The notes: generated from the sequence alone by a model not told the origin. A stretch of DNA of 64,000 nucleotides from Methanosarcina thermophila TM-1 (GCF_000969885.1 NZ_CP009501.1:62001-126000); one strand, 5' to 3'; numbered from the stretch's first letter, positions 48,000 to 56,743 are shown. Translations and numbers: made by a program.

Positions 48000-48800
48000 T
48001 TAAGAAGCATACCTGTACCTTGCCAGGGTTTTTGAACCCCATAGGAATATTACGAGTACAGCCGTGATTGCAGTGAGCAGTCCGGTAATAGCTGGATCAT
48101 AATGTGAGCCATTATTCGGGAATAAAGACCAGCTGACATTGTCCATGTCATGAAAGAGTACCACTGCAAATATACTATTTCCGGTATTATTGTAAATCCA
48201 TACAATCAGGATACGAAATGCAACCGAATAGACACCGCGTTGCCATACTATCCATGCTAGATCATGATGAGCCTGGATATCGGGCACAACATGTAATAAT
48301 CCCCACACAAGCCCAAGAACAATGCCGGTCGTCAATGCACTCCACCGACATCGCATAGAATCAGAAGCATATCCCATCCAGCCCAGCTCTTCACATACCG
48401 CGGTAATAAAGAACCCGATGAAAAGGATCGGTATTGTCAGAAATGGAATTTGTGGTTCTGGAAGTGGTCTGTCCAGAAGGCGCATGATCCCATACGACAG
48501 CGAATATATGGCAGGCAGCAGAAAAATAATGAGCAGATACCAGAGCTTTGGCTTGATTTTTTTATAATCAAATATTCTCTTAAATAATTGCTCTATTCCA
48601 GAGAGTTTACTTTTTCTATAGGTAAGGATCAAAGCCGCAATCAAAGGACTAACGAATGAAAGCGCACTCACAGGAAGATTCATTGGAACTGGAAGTCCCT
48701 TCTCAACCATAGAGCCAATTAACCAGAACGGAGTGGAAAGAGCGAAGGTTAATAGAAAGAACTTTAAAGGCGATCTTTTTGCTAAATTGTCGTTGTTCAC
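48000..48800 (-). CDS. CPBP family intramembrane glutamic endopeptidase
   Basis: 266 residues with 7-8 membrane segments. Motif 1 is CEELGWMGYASDSM (the EE pair), motif 2 is LVWGLLHVVPD (His) and motif 3 is VLFHDMDNVS (His), the signature of CAAX-type membrane proteases also called ABI proteins. They cleave membrane-embedded substrates such as prenylated or bacteriocin-type peptides; targets in archaea are unknown. No bacteriocin or CAAX substrate gene is adjacent. The gene converges with the rRNA operon. Confidence 0.92.
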   Translation of the reverse strand: MNNDNLAKRSPLKFFLLTFALSTPFWLIGSMVEKGLPVPMNLPVSALSFVSPLIAALILTYRKSKLSGIEQLFKRIFDYKKIKPKLWYLLIIFLLPAIYSLSYGIMRLLDRPLPEPQIPFLTIPILFIGFFITAVCEELGWMGYASDSMRCRWSALTTGIVLGLVWGLLHVVPDIQAHHDLAWIVWQRGVYSVAFRILIVWIYNNTGNSIFAVVLFHDMDNVSWSLFPNNGSHYDPAITGLLTAITAVLVIFLWGSKTLARYRYAS

Positions 48801-49079
48801 GATTCGCGGTCACCTGGGCGGTTTGATCTGATTTTGACTGGATAAGAAGCTTTTTGCGCTGTACTGCATAAACGAGAATCAAGATGTTGATTTTTTATTC
48901 CTTTCCGGGATCATTATGGTTTTTAATATATGTTTTTATAATTCTTATTATTTGATAAAAAATGTTTAAACCGTGTTTTCTATAATTGAATTAAAGAATT
49001 CATAGAAATTCAAGGGTTCAAAGGGGCAAATCTCATCAAAGAGGATTGTTTCAATGCAGACATAATAAATTATTTATTA

Positions 49080-49283
49080 ATGTTCGCTCAATTACTAGTT
49101 ATGAATAAATATTATTCATACTGGTTAGCTCTGATCATTCTTTCTGGTATATTTTATATCATATTTGGAGCATCGTATGCACTCTTTGGCTTTAATGGCT
49201 TTCTAATTATTGCAGGCACTCTTCTTGTTTTGAGTATTATATACGGTCTATGGTATTCTATTACTCATAAGCCCCATAATTGA
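49080..49283 (+). CDS. Small membrane protein
   Basis: 67 residues from 49080, or 60 from the ATG at 49101 (MNKYYSYW). Two hydrophobic segments (WLALIILSGIFYIIFGASYA and LIIAGTLLVLSIIYGLWYSI) separated by a short turn, then a basic tail HKPHN. No family recognised. The ribosome binding site is weak, but composition is clearly membrane-like. Confidence 0.5.
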   Translation: MFAQLLVMNKYYSYWLALIILSGIFYIIFGASYALFGFNGFLIIAGTLLVLSIIYGLWYSITHKPHN

Positions 49284-49473
49284 AAGAAAGTATAACTGTT
49301 TTTAATTATTACGTTTTCAGGGAAGTGTGGAGATAACAGCAAAAAAGTGAAAAATTAAAAACAATTTAAAAGTTAGAAGTTATTTGTTTGCCTTAAAAAA
49401 TAAAGATTTTGGATCTGTAATAAAATTTGATCCAACTGCACAGAAGACAATTTTTTAAAAAACAATTTTTAAT

Positions 49474-49695
49474 TCATATTCTAAGAGCGTTATCTACGCA
49501 TCTGTTTATTTCGTAAAGGCTCTGACGTGAGTCAACGAAATAGAAGCGTTCTATCAGAATCTTTTCTTCCTTCAGCCTGTTTAATGCATATCTTACTGTG
49601 CGTGAAGGAAGTATTGTTTCACGAATTATGTCTTTCTGTGTCATCTGCCCTTTGGCTTCAAGGGTTTTAAACACCAGCTTTGCCGATGGAGGCAA
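49474..49695 (-). CDS. Winged-helix transcriptional regulator
   Basis: 73 residues from TTG 49695. The frame stays open for about 20 codons upstream (reading ANETLNDINYEKLERLPP) without an ATG, so the real start may be an unusual codon just upstream or the first codons are altered. The visible part is a winged helix: PPSAKLVFKTLEAKGQMTQK (helix 1 and 2), RETILPSRTVRYALNRLKEE (recognition helix) and a wing ILIERFYFVDSRQSLYEI. This is the short MarR-like group frequent in Methanosarcina. It sits upstream of the nitrogenase-like cluster but in the opposite orientation from most of it; no direct link is proven. Confidence 0.7.
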   Translation of the reverse strand: MPPSAKLVFKTLEAKGQMTQKDIIRETILPSRTVRYALNRLKEEKILIERFYFVDSRQSLYEINRCVDNALRI

Positions 49696-50007
49696 TCTTT
49701 CAAGTTTCTCATAGTTTATATCATTCAGAGTTTCATTAGCAACAAAAACGATCCCTCATAGTGAATCACCAACACCTTAAAAGAGTTCTTTGTTTTTAAA
49801 TCTTTTGGCTCAAACTCTCTGTATAAAGACAAAAAGGATATTTTATTATCCGATAATTCAAAAATAACTTTTTTAATTGTGATAAATTATACAATTGTAC
49901 CTTCCAGTATCACAATTGTAGAATATTCTGAAATTCGAGCCTGACACCCGATTAAATAAGAAGGATTTAAGTGAGATTGGCAAGGTCTAAGGATTAACTA
50001 ATAAGGA
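49696..50007. other. AT-rich intergenic region
   Basis: No gene recognised. It contains palindrome-like TACAATTGTACC and CACAATTGTAG motifs near 49890-49920, which could be operators of the adjacent winged-helix gene. Confidence 0.35.
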
Positions 50008-50295
50008 TTAACTAATGATGATAAGTTCAAACGTTCCATCCATACATGAGACTGCAAATTCATGGAAATACTTCATATTATCGGACATTTCTTCGTAAAT
50101 TGAAGGGGAGACATAAATCCTCATATGTGGGCTCTTTTCAGGATTCTTTTTAAGCTCCATATATAAATCCTTAAAAATTTCCATAAGCGTCCTCAAATTA
50201 ATACGCCTGAGTATCCTTATATGGCCTATGCCTTCCGAATCGATCATAATCCGGTAGTTTTTACTCTCCTTTAAATTTTGATCACTCAACCCCAT
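50008..50295 (-). CDS. Small conserved-looking protein of unknown function
   Basis: 95 residues: an alpha-beta pattern beginning LKESKNYRIMIDSEGIGHIR, then a helix NLRTLMEIFKDLYMELKKNP, a strand MRIYVSPSIYEEM and a last strand FELIIIS. This may be a small ferredoxin-like or STAS-like fold, but I cannot place it. It lies 342 bp downstream of the NifH-like gene on the same strand, so it could be part of the same regulon. Confidence 0.5.
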   Translation of the reverse strand: MGLSDQNLKESKNYRIMIDSEGIGHIRILRRINLRTLMEIFKDLYMELKKNPEKSPHMRIYVSPSIYEEMSDNMKYFHEFAVSCMDGTFELIIIS

Positions 50296-50637
50296 TGTTC
50301 CTACCAGGGAAATTTGATCTTTATTTTATATATTGAGGTACTGATAATTAATTTTAAATAATCTAACTTTAATAATCAAATTCACAATTGTGAACTATCC
50401 TTATTACTTAAGTTATAAAAACATTGTGTTTCCATGAAACATTTAAATTGTCAATCTATTGAAGTGTTGATGAGAATTACAACTTATTGAATTATTGCAA
50501 TGAGATTTTATTGCAATGAGAATTATATCATACAAATACTATAAGTTCAAGATTTCTGCTGTATAGAAAGTTACAGCAGAAATTTGTTCAGCGAATTGCT
50601 AACACTGTGGCTCTCAATTTTTTCATGCAAATTTATC
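50296..50637. other. Intergenic region downstream of nifH-like gene
   Basis: AT-rich, without a recognised gene. A T-rich area and an imperfect inverted repeat (TTTCTGCTGTATAGAAAG ... TTACAGCAGAAA at 50550-50582) just after the NifH-like stop probably form the terminator. Confidence 0.4.
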
Positions 50638-51537
50638 TCAGATCTCGATGCCTACAGGGTTTATTTCTCCGATACTGTGTTTCACCTGTCCTTTCTGTTC
50701 GCGCTCCCTGAGAAGTATGTCTGACCAGCTCTCAGCCCAGATTTTGAGTTTTTCGGACTCAAGAGGTGCAGGCACATACTTTTTATCGTTGTTTAAAATG
50801 CTTCTTGCAAGTTCCCTGTATAATTCAGCCTGTTCGGATTCGGGTGCATGTTCGATCACGGTCTGTCCTCTGAGTTCACTTCGGGTAACATCAAGCGAAC
50901 GAGGTATGAAGCCTGCAATCGTTGTCTTTGTCTGTAGTGCAAAGTCATTAATGATCTCTTTTTGAATAGGCTGGTTCATTGAATTTGCAATTATGCCGCT
51001 GAACAGTGCACCGCCGTTGTTTGCATATTTTCTTATTCCCTTGAAGAGGTTATTAGCCGCGTATATTGCCATGAAATCCGACGATGCGACGGTATAGACC
51101 TGTTCTGCAACGCCTTCACGGATAGGTATTGAAAATCCTCCACAGACTACGTCTCCAAGCACGTCGTAGATTACTACATCAGGCTTGAATTCCTTGAAGA
51201 CATTTTTTTGCCTCAGGAGTTCTATTGCAGTGATAATACCCCTGCCAGCGCATCCTACTCCAGGTTCCGGGCCCCCGGCCTCCACACATAAAACCCCATT
51301 GAAGCCTTCATAGACAATATCGCTGATTTCTATTCTTTTCCCACTCCTTAAAGTATCAAGAACCGAAGGAATCGATTTTCCTCCCCTCAGATTATTGGTG
51401 GAGTCACTCTTGGGGTCACAGCCGATCTGCATTACCTTAAGCCCCAGATCTGAAAGAGCTGCTGAAAGGTTTGATGAGGTAGTCGATTTTCCAATTCCGC
51501 CTTTTCCGTATATTGCAATGTTTCTTGCTTTTGTCAT
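50638..51537 (-). CDS. NifH-like iron protein of a nitrogenase-like system
   Basis: 299 residues from the ATG at 51537 (GGTGAT upstream; the frame opens at 51552). An ATP-driven Fe-protein reductase. P-loop GKGGIGKST at residues 11-19; cluster ligands Cys96 in GVGCAGRGI and Cys132 in [10 protein letters not shown], matching Cys97 and Cys132 of Azotobacter NifH; Arg99 in AGRG; switch [12 protein letters not shown]. The C-terminus ([20 protein letters not shown] region) is longer than in CfbC of the F430 pathway. Divergently transcribed from the adjacent NifDK-like pair, the arrangement expected of a dedicated electron donor. It is the only NifH homologue in the window, so it probably serves both NifDK-like pairs. 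Confidence 0.9.
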   Translation of the reverse strand: MTKARNIAIYGKGGIGKSTTSSNLSAALSDLGLKVMQIGCDPKSDSTNNLRGGKSIPSVLDTLRSGKRIEISDIVYEGFNGVLCVEAGGPEPGVGCAGRGIITAIELLRQKNVFKEFKPDVVIYDVLGDVVCGGFSIPIREGVAEQVYTVASSDFMAIYAANNLFKGIRKYANNGGALFSGIIANSMNQPIQKEIINDFALQTKTTIAGFIPRSLDVTRSELRGQTVIEHAPESEQAELYRELARSILNNDKKYVPAPLESEKLKIWAESWSDILLREREQKGQVKHSIGEINPVGIEI

Positions 51538-51768
51538 TTCATCACCATACACGGAAACAAATCGAACCGATTTATACGCTTACACTTCAGCAATAATTGA
51601 CAACGAAATTCTGTTTTTCTGAATTTTGCGGCAAAAATTTCATTATTCGAAACTCAGCAGCTTGCATACCCGAGAATTATTGCCGCAAAAATTCGGATAA
51701 TGAGAAACTAGACCACATTTTTGCTGAATTCCCGATTTATATATTCATTAATACGAATGGAGGAGGTG
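51538..51768. promoter_or_regulatory. Divergent promoter region of the nitrogenase-like cluster
   Basis: Two imperfect direct copies lie about 56 bp apart, GCGGCAAAAATTTCATTATT (from 51628) and GCCGCAAAAATTCGGATAAT (from 51684). A TATA-like TTTATATATTC is at 51737. The typical NrpR palindrome of Methanosarcina nitrogen genes (GGTA-N6-TACC) is not seen, which suggests regulation other than by nitrogen status. Confidence 0.5.
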
Positions 51769-51837
51769 ATGCCAGGAGCAGAACATAACGGAGACGAATC
51801 AATTATGAATAATATGTCTCCTACGGAGAAATATTAA
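51769..51837 (+). CDS. 22-residue ORF coupled to the NifD-like gene
   Basis: ATG preceded by a textbook GGAGGAGGTG site; 22 codons reading MPGAEHNGDESIMNNMS and a short end. The TAA shares its last A with the ATG of the NifD-like gene (TAATG). The NifD-like ATG itself has no comparable ribosome binding site, so translation of this leader probably drives it. Could be a leader peptide or a tiny subunit. Confidence 0.55.
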   Translation: MPGAEHNGDESIMNNMSPTEKY

Positions 51838-53381
51838 TGTCAGGAACAGAACTCACTGAAAATAAATTGATCGAGGAAAGAATCGATCTATCGCGGGCCA
51901 CATGTCCCAACAGAGAACAGAGGGCAAGCGGTATTAATGTCTGGTATGGAAAAGCAAGCGACCTTGTAAAAGAAGCCCGCAGCGGTTGTCTCAGGCAAAG
52001 GGAGAGGAATTTCCAGCAGTCAAGTGGTTGTGTTCTGAACTTCTACCTTTCAGTAAGGATAGGAACAATCCGTGATGCTGTGGCAATATACCATGCACCT
52101 GTAGGCTGTTCATCAGCAGCACTCGGATACCGTGAACTCTACAGGCATGTGCCTGTTGAACTCGGGCGCCCTGCAAATTATGACCTCCACTGGATGACAA
52201 CAAATCTCGGGGAAAAAGATGTCGTGTATGGTGCAGGTGACAAGCTTGCAGCAGCAATAAAAGAAGCTGAGAGACGGTACAATCCGAAAGCAATCTTCAT
52301 ACTCACATCCTGTACTTCAGGAATAATCGGAGAGGACATCGAAGGAGTTGTCGCACAGGTTCAGCCTGAAATAAAGGCAACTATAGTCCCGATTCACTGT
52401 GAGGGTTCACGTTCAAAGCTTGTCCAGACTGGGTATGACGCCTTCTGGCATGCAGTTTTGAAATACCTCACAAAAAAGCCGGAAAAGAAGCAGAATGATC
52501 TCGTAAATGTAGCGAGTATGCTCTCGTACACCTGGCAGGACAGGCTGGAGATAAAACGCCTGCTTGGGAAAATTGGCCTGAGAGTGAATTTTGTTCCCGA
52601 ATTCGCATCAGTAGAACAGTTTGAACAGCTCTCAGAAGCTGCTGTTACTGCACCCCTGTGCCCGACTTACACAGACTATCTCGCACGCGGGCTCAAGCAG
52701 GAATATGGAGTGCCTTATTTCCTCTATCCCTCGCCTATGGGTATCGCAAATACGGATGAGTGGCTGAGAGAGATCGGAAGGCACACCGGGAAAGAAAAGG
52801 AAGTAGAAGCCCTCATCGAAGAAGAACATAAAAAGTGGCTTCCAAAACTGAAAGCAATAAAACACGAGTTTGAGAACTTCAAAGGCAATGGAGAGAAAGT
52901 GGAAGTTCTGGGTGCACTTGGTCAGGGAAGACTTCTGGCGCAGGTCCCGTACTTTGACGAACTCGGGCTTAAATCTTCAGCTGCAATGTGCCAGGACTTT
53001 GACAATCTCATCCTTCAGGACTTGGAGAGATTACTCTCTCAGGTAGGGGATTTTGACATACTGGTAAATACCTTCCAGGCTGCCGAACAGACACACATAA
53101 CAAACCATAGGAATCCCGATATTGCAATGACCTGCCCATTCCAGGGAGGCGCATTCAAGCGCGACAAAGGAGTAACAAGGGTGCATGCCTTAAGGTCCGA
53201 TGCGCATCCCTGGAGCGCTCAGAGCGGGTATACGGGAGCGATTGCATTTGGGAATTTCCTTTTGCAGTCTTTAAAAAGCCATTCTTATCAACGGACAATG
53301 AAAGAGAAGACTCAGAGTACATACAAAGACTGGTGGTACAAACAACCTAATCCGCTGTATTATCTAAAAGCGGAGGACTGA
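51837..53381 (+). CDS. NifD-like subunit 1 of a nitrogenase-like reductase
   Basis: 514 residues, close in length to NifD. The P-cluster-type cysteines are Cys65 (SSGCVLNF), Cys91 (YHAPVGCSS) and Cys159 (LTSCTSGIIGEDIEG). The cofactor cysteine is conserved as Cys275 in TAPLCPTYTDYLARGLKQEY, even at the same position as in Azotobacter NifD, whereas CfbD and the chlorophyll-type reductases lack it. The position of the His442 ligand is occupied by Ser in AQSGYTGAIAFG. The enzyme should therefore carry a complex iron-sulfur cofactor, but not one bound as in nitrogenase. Forms the catalytic subunit with the following NifK-like protein. No nifE, nifN, nifB or glnB genes are nearby. Substrate unknown; C-S bond reduction, as in methylthio-alkane reductase, is a candidate. 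Confidence 0.85.
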   Translation: MSGTELTENKLIEERIDLSRATCPNREQRASGINVWYGKASDLVKEARSGCLRQRERNFQQSSGCVLNFYLSVRIGTIRDAVAIYHAPVGCSSAALGYRELYRHVPVELGRPANYDLHWMTTNLGEKDVVYGAGDKLAAAIKEAERRYNPKAIFILTSCTSGIIGEDIEGVVAQVQPEIKATIVPIHCEGSRSKLVQTGYDAFWHAVLKYLTKKPEKKQNDLVNVASMLSYTWQDRLEIKRLLGKIGLRVNFVPEFASVEQFEQLSEAAVTAPLCPTYTDYLARGLKQEYGVPYFLYPSPMGIANTDEWLREIGRHTGKEKEVEALIEEEHKKWLPKLKAIKHEFENFKGNGEKVEVLGALGQGRLLAQVPYFDELGLKSSAAMCQDFDNLILQDLERLLSQVGDFDILVNTFQAAEQTHITNHRNPDIAMTCPFQGGAFKRDKGVTRVHALRSDAHPWSAQSGYTGAIAFGNFLLQSLKSHSYQRTMKEKTQSTYKDWWYKQPNPLYYLKAED

Positions 53382-53454
53382 GCAGGGAAAGAAAGGATAT
53401 ACAGAGATAAATAAAGGAGATAGAAACTGGCCAGATAAATAAAAAGGTGTAATC

Positions 53455-54804
53455 ATGGGAATCAGTGAAACTTTAGAGACTACTAATCTTATATCAGGTG
53501 CAATCGAAGCCCCTCGCTACTCCTGCGCGCTTGGAGGGGCATATGCAACCGCAGTCGGCATATTCGGAACTGTACCTATCCTTCATTCAGGCGCAGGGTG
53601 TGGAATCGGACAGCTTTTCGGCCAGTTCTACGCAGGCGGCCAGAACGCAGGAGGACCCTTCGGAGGTACAAGTACTCCCTGTTCATCTCTGGTTGAGGAG
53701 CATGTTATTTTCGGTGGGGAGAAGAAACTTGAAAATCTCATAAAATCTACAACTGAACTTGTAAACGGGGAATTATTTGCAATCATCTCAGGCTGTGTGC
53801 CCTCCCTCATCGGAGACGATGTCGAATCCGTTGTCAGGGCATTTAAGGAAAAGAATCCAGGAATCCCAATTATACATGTGAATACCTCGGGCTTTGCAGG
53901 AACCTCGTATGACGGTTATGAGTACTTCTTCGATGCAGTCATAAATCAGCTTCTTGAGGAGACTCCAAAAGAGAAAGGGCTTGTAAACGTATTCGGAATA
54001 GTTCCTTCTCAGCATATCTTCTGGAAAGGCGAGGCAAATGCGGTAAAGAAACTCCTTGAAAGAATAGGCTTGAAGCCGAATCTAATTGTAGGGGAATTTG
54101 ACGCGCTCAAAAACCTGAAAAAAATCTCGGCTGCGGAATATAATATCGTACTCTCTTCCTGGATCGGGCATAAAACCGCACAGAAACTGGAAGAAAAGTT
54201 CGGGATTCCTTATATCTCCTTCCCTGGGGTGCCGGTCGGACCTAAACAGACTTCGGAATTCCTAAGAGTCGTCGGTGAAAGATTAGGTGTTTCATCCGAT
54301 CTGATTGAAAACCTGATTGCCACTGAGGAAAAGCGGGCTTATAGGTTTGCAGAATACATCGGGGATGTACTTTTGATCGCCAGGCCTCATCCTTATTTTG
54401 CAGTGGTCGCTGACAGCAATTCCGCTGTAAGCATTACAAAATACCTTGCAAATGAAGTTGGATACCTGCCTGACCTTGTTCAGATAACGGACAATCCACC
54501 TTGGGAAGCCCGTAAACTGATAAATGAGGAACTGACAGTCAATCTTGAAACCCCAGCCTGGCCTGAGATAATATATGAAGTGGATGCCCACAGGATTCGA
54601 GAGAATTTGAAAGACAGGAATTTCATGTTCCTGCTTGCAAGTTCTCTTGAGACTTTCATATCCGGCCCGGAATTTAATGCCATACACCTGACGGTTTCAT
54701 TCCCTTCCTATGACCGTGTGATACTTGAGCGGAGTTACGCAGGGTTCAGCGGAGGGCTTACTTTAATGGAAGACATAATGAGCAAATATGCAGGGCCTCT
54801 GTGA
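53455..54804 (+). CDS. NifK-like subunit 1
   Basis: 449 residues. Partner of the preceding NifD-like protein, 73 bp downstream with its own AAGGTG site. The other three P-cluster-type cysteines are all present: Cys24 in EAPRYSCALGGAY, Cys49 in HSGAGCGIGQL and Cys114 in ISGCVPSLIGDDVES. A glycine-rich segment follows (GQNAGGPFGGTSTP). The C-terminus (FPSYDRVILERSYAGFSGGL) is the pattern of the NifK fold (FP..DR...R..YGY.G). Length is shorter than NifK (about 520), as in non-nitrogenase members. Confidence 0.88.
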   Translation: MGISETLETTNLISGAIEAPRYSCALGGAYATAVGIFGTVPILHSGAGCGIGQLFGQFYAGGQNAGGPFGGTSTPCSSLVEEHVIFGGEKKLENLIKSTTELVNGELFAIISGCVPSLIGDDVESVVRAFKEKNPGIPIIHVNTSGFAGTSYDGYEYFFDAVINQLLEETPKEKGLVNVFGIVPSQHIFWKGEANAVKKLLERIGLKPNLIVGEFDALKNLKKISAAEYNIVLSSWIGHKTAQKLEEKFGIPYISFPGVPVGPKQTSEFLRVVGERLGVSSDLIENLIATEEKRAYRFAEYIGDVLLIARPHPYFAVVADSNSAVSITKYLANEVGYLPDLVQITDNPPWEARKLINEELTVNLETPAWPEIIYEVDAHRIRENLKDRNFMFLLASSLETFISGPEFNAIHLTVSFPSYDRVILERSYAGFSGGLTLMEDIMSKYAGPL

Positions 54805-54841
54805 TATGCCTTGTAAGTTTGCCTCCGTGAGTTTTACCTCT

Positions 54842-54873
54842 ATGAGTGGATCTAACCTCCAGTTTCCACTCAT
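54842..54873 (+). terminator. Hairpin after the first NifDK-like pair
   Basis: ATGAGTGGA (54842-54850) and TCCACTCAT (54865-54873) form a 9-bp stem with a 14-base loop, followed by TTTTG. It may end or reduce transcription before the methyltransferase gene. Confidence 0.55.
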
Positions 54874-54996
54874 TTTGTAAGTTAGGAGTTTCACCATCTG
54901 TCCTTTTCCTTTATCCTTTTTTAAGCCAGGAAAAACAGGAATCGAAAACAATATGCTGGCGGACGCTTTGCAGCCAAAATCCATAGAGTATTGAAT

Positions 54997-55566
54997 ATGA
55001 AAATCAGAGAAAGCGGTATGCCAGCCGAAAACCAGTGGGAAGACTTTTTTGACCCGGGAAAAATCCAGGTGACGATGGGATTTGATCATGGCGTAGTAAA
55101 TGCAATTGATTTTGAATGCGGATACGGAACTTTTACCATACCTGCATCAAAGCTGATAAACGGGACAATATATGCTATTGATATTGAAGAAGAAATGGTA
55201 AAAAGAGTTACTGAAAAAGCAATCAATGAGAATCTAATAAACGTAAAAGCAATGCTCTGTGACTTTATTCTTGAAGGTTCAGGGCTGAAGGACCAGAGTG
55301 TGGACTATGCAATGCTTTTTAATATCCTGCGTGCAGAAAAACCTGAAGGGCTTCTTAAAGAGGCTTACCGTATTTTAATTCCAGGAGGTAAATTCGGCAT
55401 TATACACTGGAGTTATGATCCTGAAACTCCACGGGGTCCACCAATAGCTATACGGCTCAGACCCGAACAATGCATTAAATGGGCTTCTGATCTGGGATTT
55501 AAGTTAGACAGCAGGCATGATCTGAATCTATACCACTATGGGCTTGTCTTTTCAAAGCCAATATGA
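54997..55566 (+). CDS. SAM-dependent methyltransferase
   Basis: 189 residues from the ATG at 54997 (a TTG lies six bases earlier). Class I Rossmann fold: motif I FECGYGTFTIPAS, motif II IYAIDIEEEMVKRV, LINVKAMLCDFI, motif for substrate pocket DYAMLFNILRAEKPEGLLKE and post-core IIHWSYDPETPRG. The N-terminus (ENQWEDFFDPGKI) resembles ubiE-like and arsenite-like methyltransferase subtypes in length only. It follows the NifDK-like pair on the same strand after a hairpin, so it may be part of the same regulon. Whether it acts on the cofactor, the substrate or an unrelated molecule cannot be told. Confidence 0.85.
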   Translation: MKIRESGMPAENQWEDFFDPGKIQVTMGFDHGVVNAIDFECGYGTFTIPASKLINGTIYAIDIEEEMVKRVTEKAINENLINVKAMLCDFILEGSGLKDQSVDYAMLFNILRAEKPEGLLKEAYRILIPGGKFGIIHWSYDPETPRGPPIAIRLRPEQCIKWASDLGFKLDSRHDLNLYHYGLVFSKPI

Positions 55567-55596
55567 AAATAAAGTTACGTTCATTATGTGATTACA

Positions 55597-55977
55597 ATGA
55601 AGCTATTGATGTTTGATACCGAGGATTTCTGGTATAAAAAGTTCAGCAAGACCGTGGACTCTGCTGAGACCTGTGAGGTTGAAAAATCCACAACTGATTC
55701 CCTGGTCATATTTCTTAATGTCGAGAAAGAAGATGAAGACCAGAGGATAGAGTTGTTAAAAAGGCTGTAAATAACATCAGCTGGCTGGCAAAAAAACCGA
55801 CAGAAACAAAGTCATCCTGCATTCTTTTGGGCACCTCTCTGAGAGCAAGTCAGTATCGAATTTGCTGCAGATGAAATTAAAACAATCATGGAAAAACTAA
55901 ATTCAAAGGGATTTGAAACTTCGATGACGCCATTCGGATATCTATTCGAATTTAAAATCCACGTGAAAGGGGAATAG
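55597..55977 (+). pseudogene. Relic of a threonyl-tRNA synthetase editing-domain protein
   Basis: An intact N-terminal piece (MKLLMFDTEDFWYKKFSKTV ... VIFLNVEKEDEDQRIELLKR) is followed in other frames by KAVNNISWLAKK, then NKVILHSFGHLSESKS, then EFAADEIKTIMEKLNSKGFE and MTPFGYLFEFKIHVKGE with TAG at 55975. Together they match the archaeal ThrRS editing domain (D-aminoacyl-tRNA deacylase-like), including the H-S-F-G-H-L-S stretch. At least three frameshifts are needed, so it is dead. Free-standing forms of this domain exist in Methanosarcina. Confidence 0.75.
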
Positions 55978-56023
55978 CTGGCAAAGGTCTGGAAATCAAT
56001 ATGATCCAAAATGGATAAAAATA

Positions 56024-56743
56024 TTATGAGTCCTGCAATAAGATCTCGAGCTTCTGAATCCTATCCAACTGCTTGAACAGATAATGATTATACTCTAGGT
56101 CTGAGTCTATCTTTACTCTGACCTCTTCCCTCGAAGGATGCATGATCCAGTTTCTGAATTTATCCAGACCCCCGAATTGTTCAACATCTCTTATTGACAA
56201 ACCGTATTTTTGCTTAAAAAAATCATAATTTTTCAGGGCTACAAGATAATCGTAAAAGCTGCACTCTTCAAAAACAGAGAGTTCGTACACCTTATTTTGT
56301 GATCTGCATTTGGGTTTTGCGAGTTCTATAAATTCGGCTTCAGACATCCTTTCCTTAAAAAATGCTTTCATCCGGTTCTCCAGCCTGTAAAGCAGTAAAT
56401 AGAAGAACATCCTCACAGCTCCCTTCCTTAAGTCTGCAACAGTAACTATTCCTACAATCTCGTCATGAGTTACAAAGAAAAATGAGTTTCGATCCAGCAT
56501 TTTAATTAAAGACATTATATCCAGGTTTTTTGAAACCACCTTGTTCGGCAATATATAATGTTCTCTGGAACCCTCACTATCATAATATCTAATGATTGAT
56601 CCGTCTTCATTTTTAATAGGAAATATAGTTATTTCTTTATGAAGTTTTGAATCTTGAGGATGGAAATAAAACTCTTCTTTCGGGGTCATTATTTGTTCCA
56701 CAGTTAAGCTCCTGTGAATTTGTTCAAAAATTTCGTCGTTCAC
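56024..56743 (-). CDS. CBS-domain protein fused to a HEPN-type domain
   Basis: 239 residues. Residues 10-110 have the pattern of a CBS pair (SLTVEQIMTPKEEFYFHPQD, then NKVVSKNLDIMSLIKMLDRN, then FVTHDEIVGIVTVADLRK), which binds adenine nucleotides. The remainder is all helical (FFYLLLYRLENRMKAFFKER, SEAEFIELAKPK ...) and contains FRNWIMHPSRE, an R-x4-H motif with the following Asn/Pro spacing that defines HEPN ribonuclease-like domains. A nucleotide-sensing HEPN protein could be a stress-activated RNase. It stands alone; the orphan MNT antitoxin is 36 kb away. The domain assignments rest on short motifs. Confidence 0.7.
   Translation of the reverse strand: MNDEIFEQIHRSLTVEQIMTPKEEFYFHPQDSKLHKEITIFPIKNEDGSIIRYYDSEGSREHYILPNKVVSKNLDIMSLIKMLDRNSFFFVTHDEIVGIVTVADLRKGAVRMFFYLLLYRLENRMKAFFKERMSEAEFIELAKPKCRSQNKVYELSVFEECSFYDYLVALKNYDFFKQKYGLSIRDVEQFGGLDKFRNWIMHPSREEVRVKIDSDLEYNHYLFKQLDRIQKLEILLQDS

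Noticed and set aside
50638-53381. CfbC/CfbD of coenzyme F430 synthesis
   Set aside because: CfbD is a shorter single-subunit type without a NifK-like partner or cofactor cysteine; here a full D plus K pair retains Cys275.
55812-56009. 65-codon minus-strand ORF
   Set aside because: Antisense to the threonyl-tRNA editing-domain relic, whose pieces have clear family motifs.
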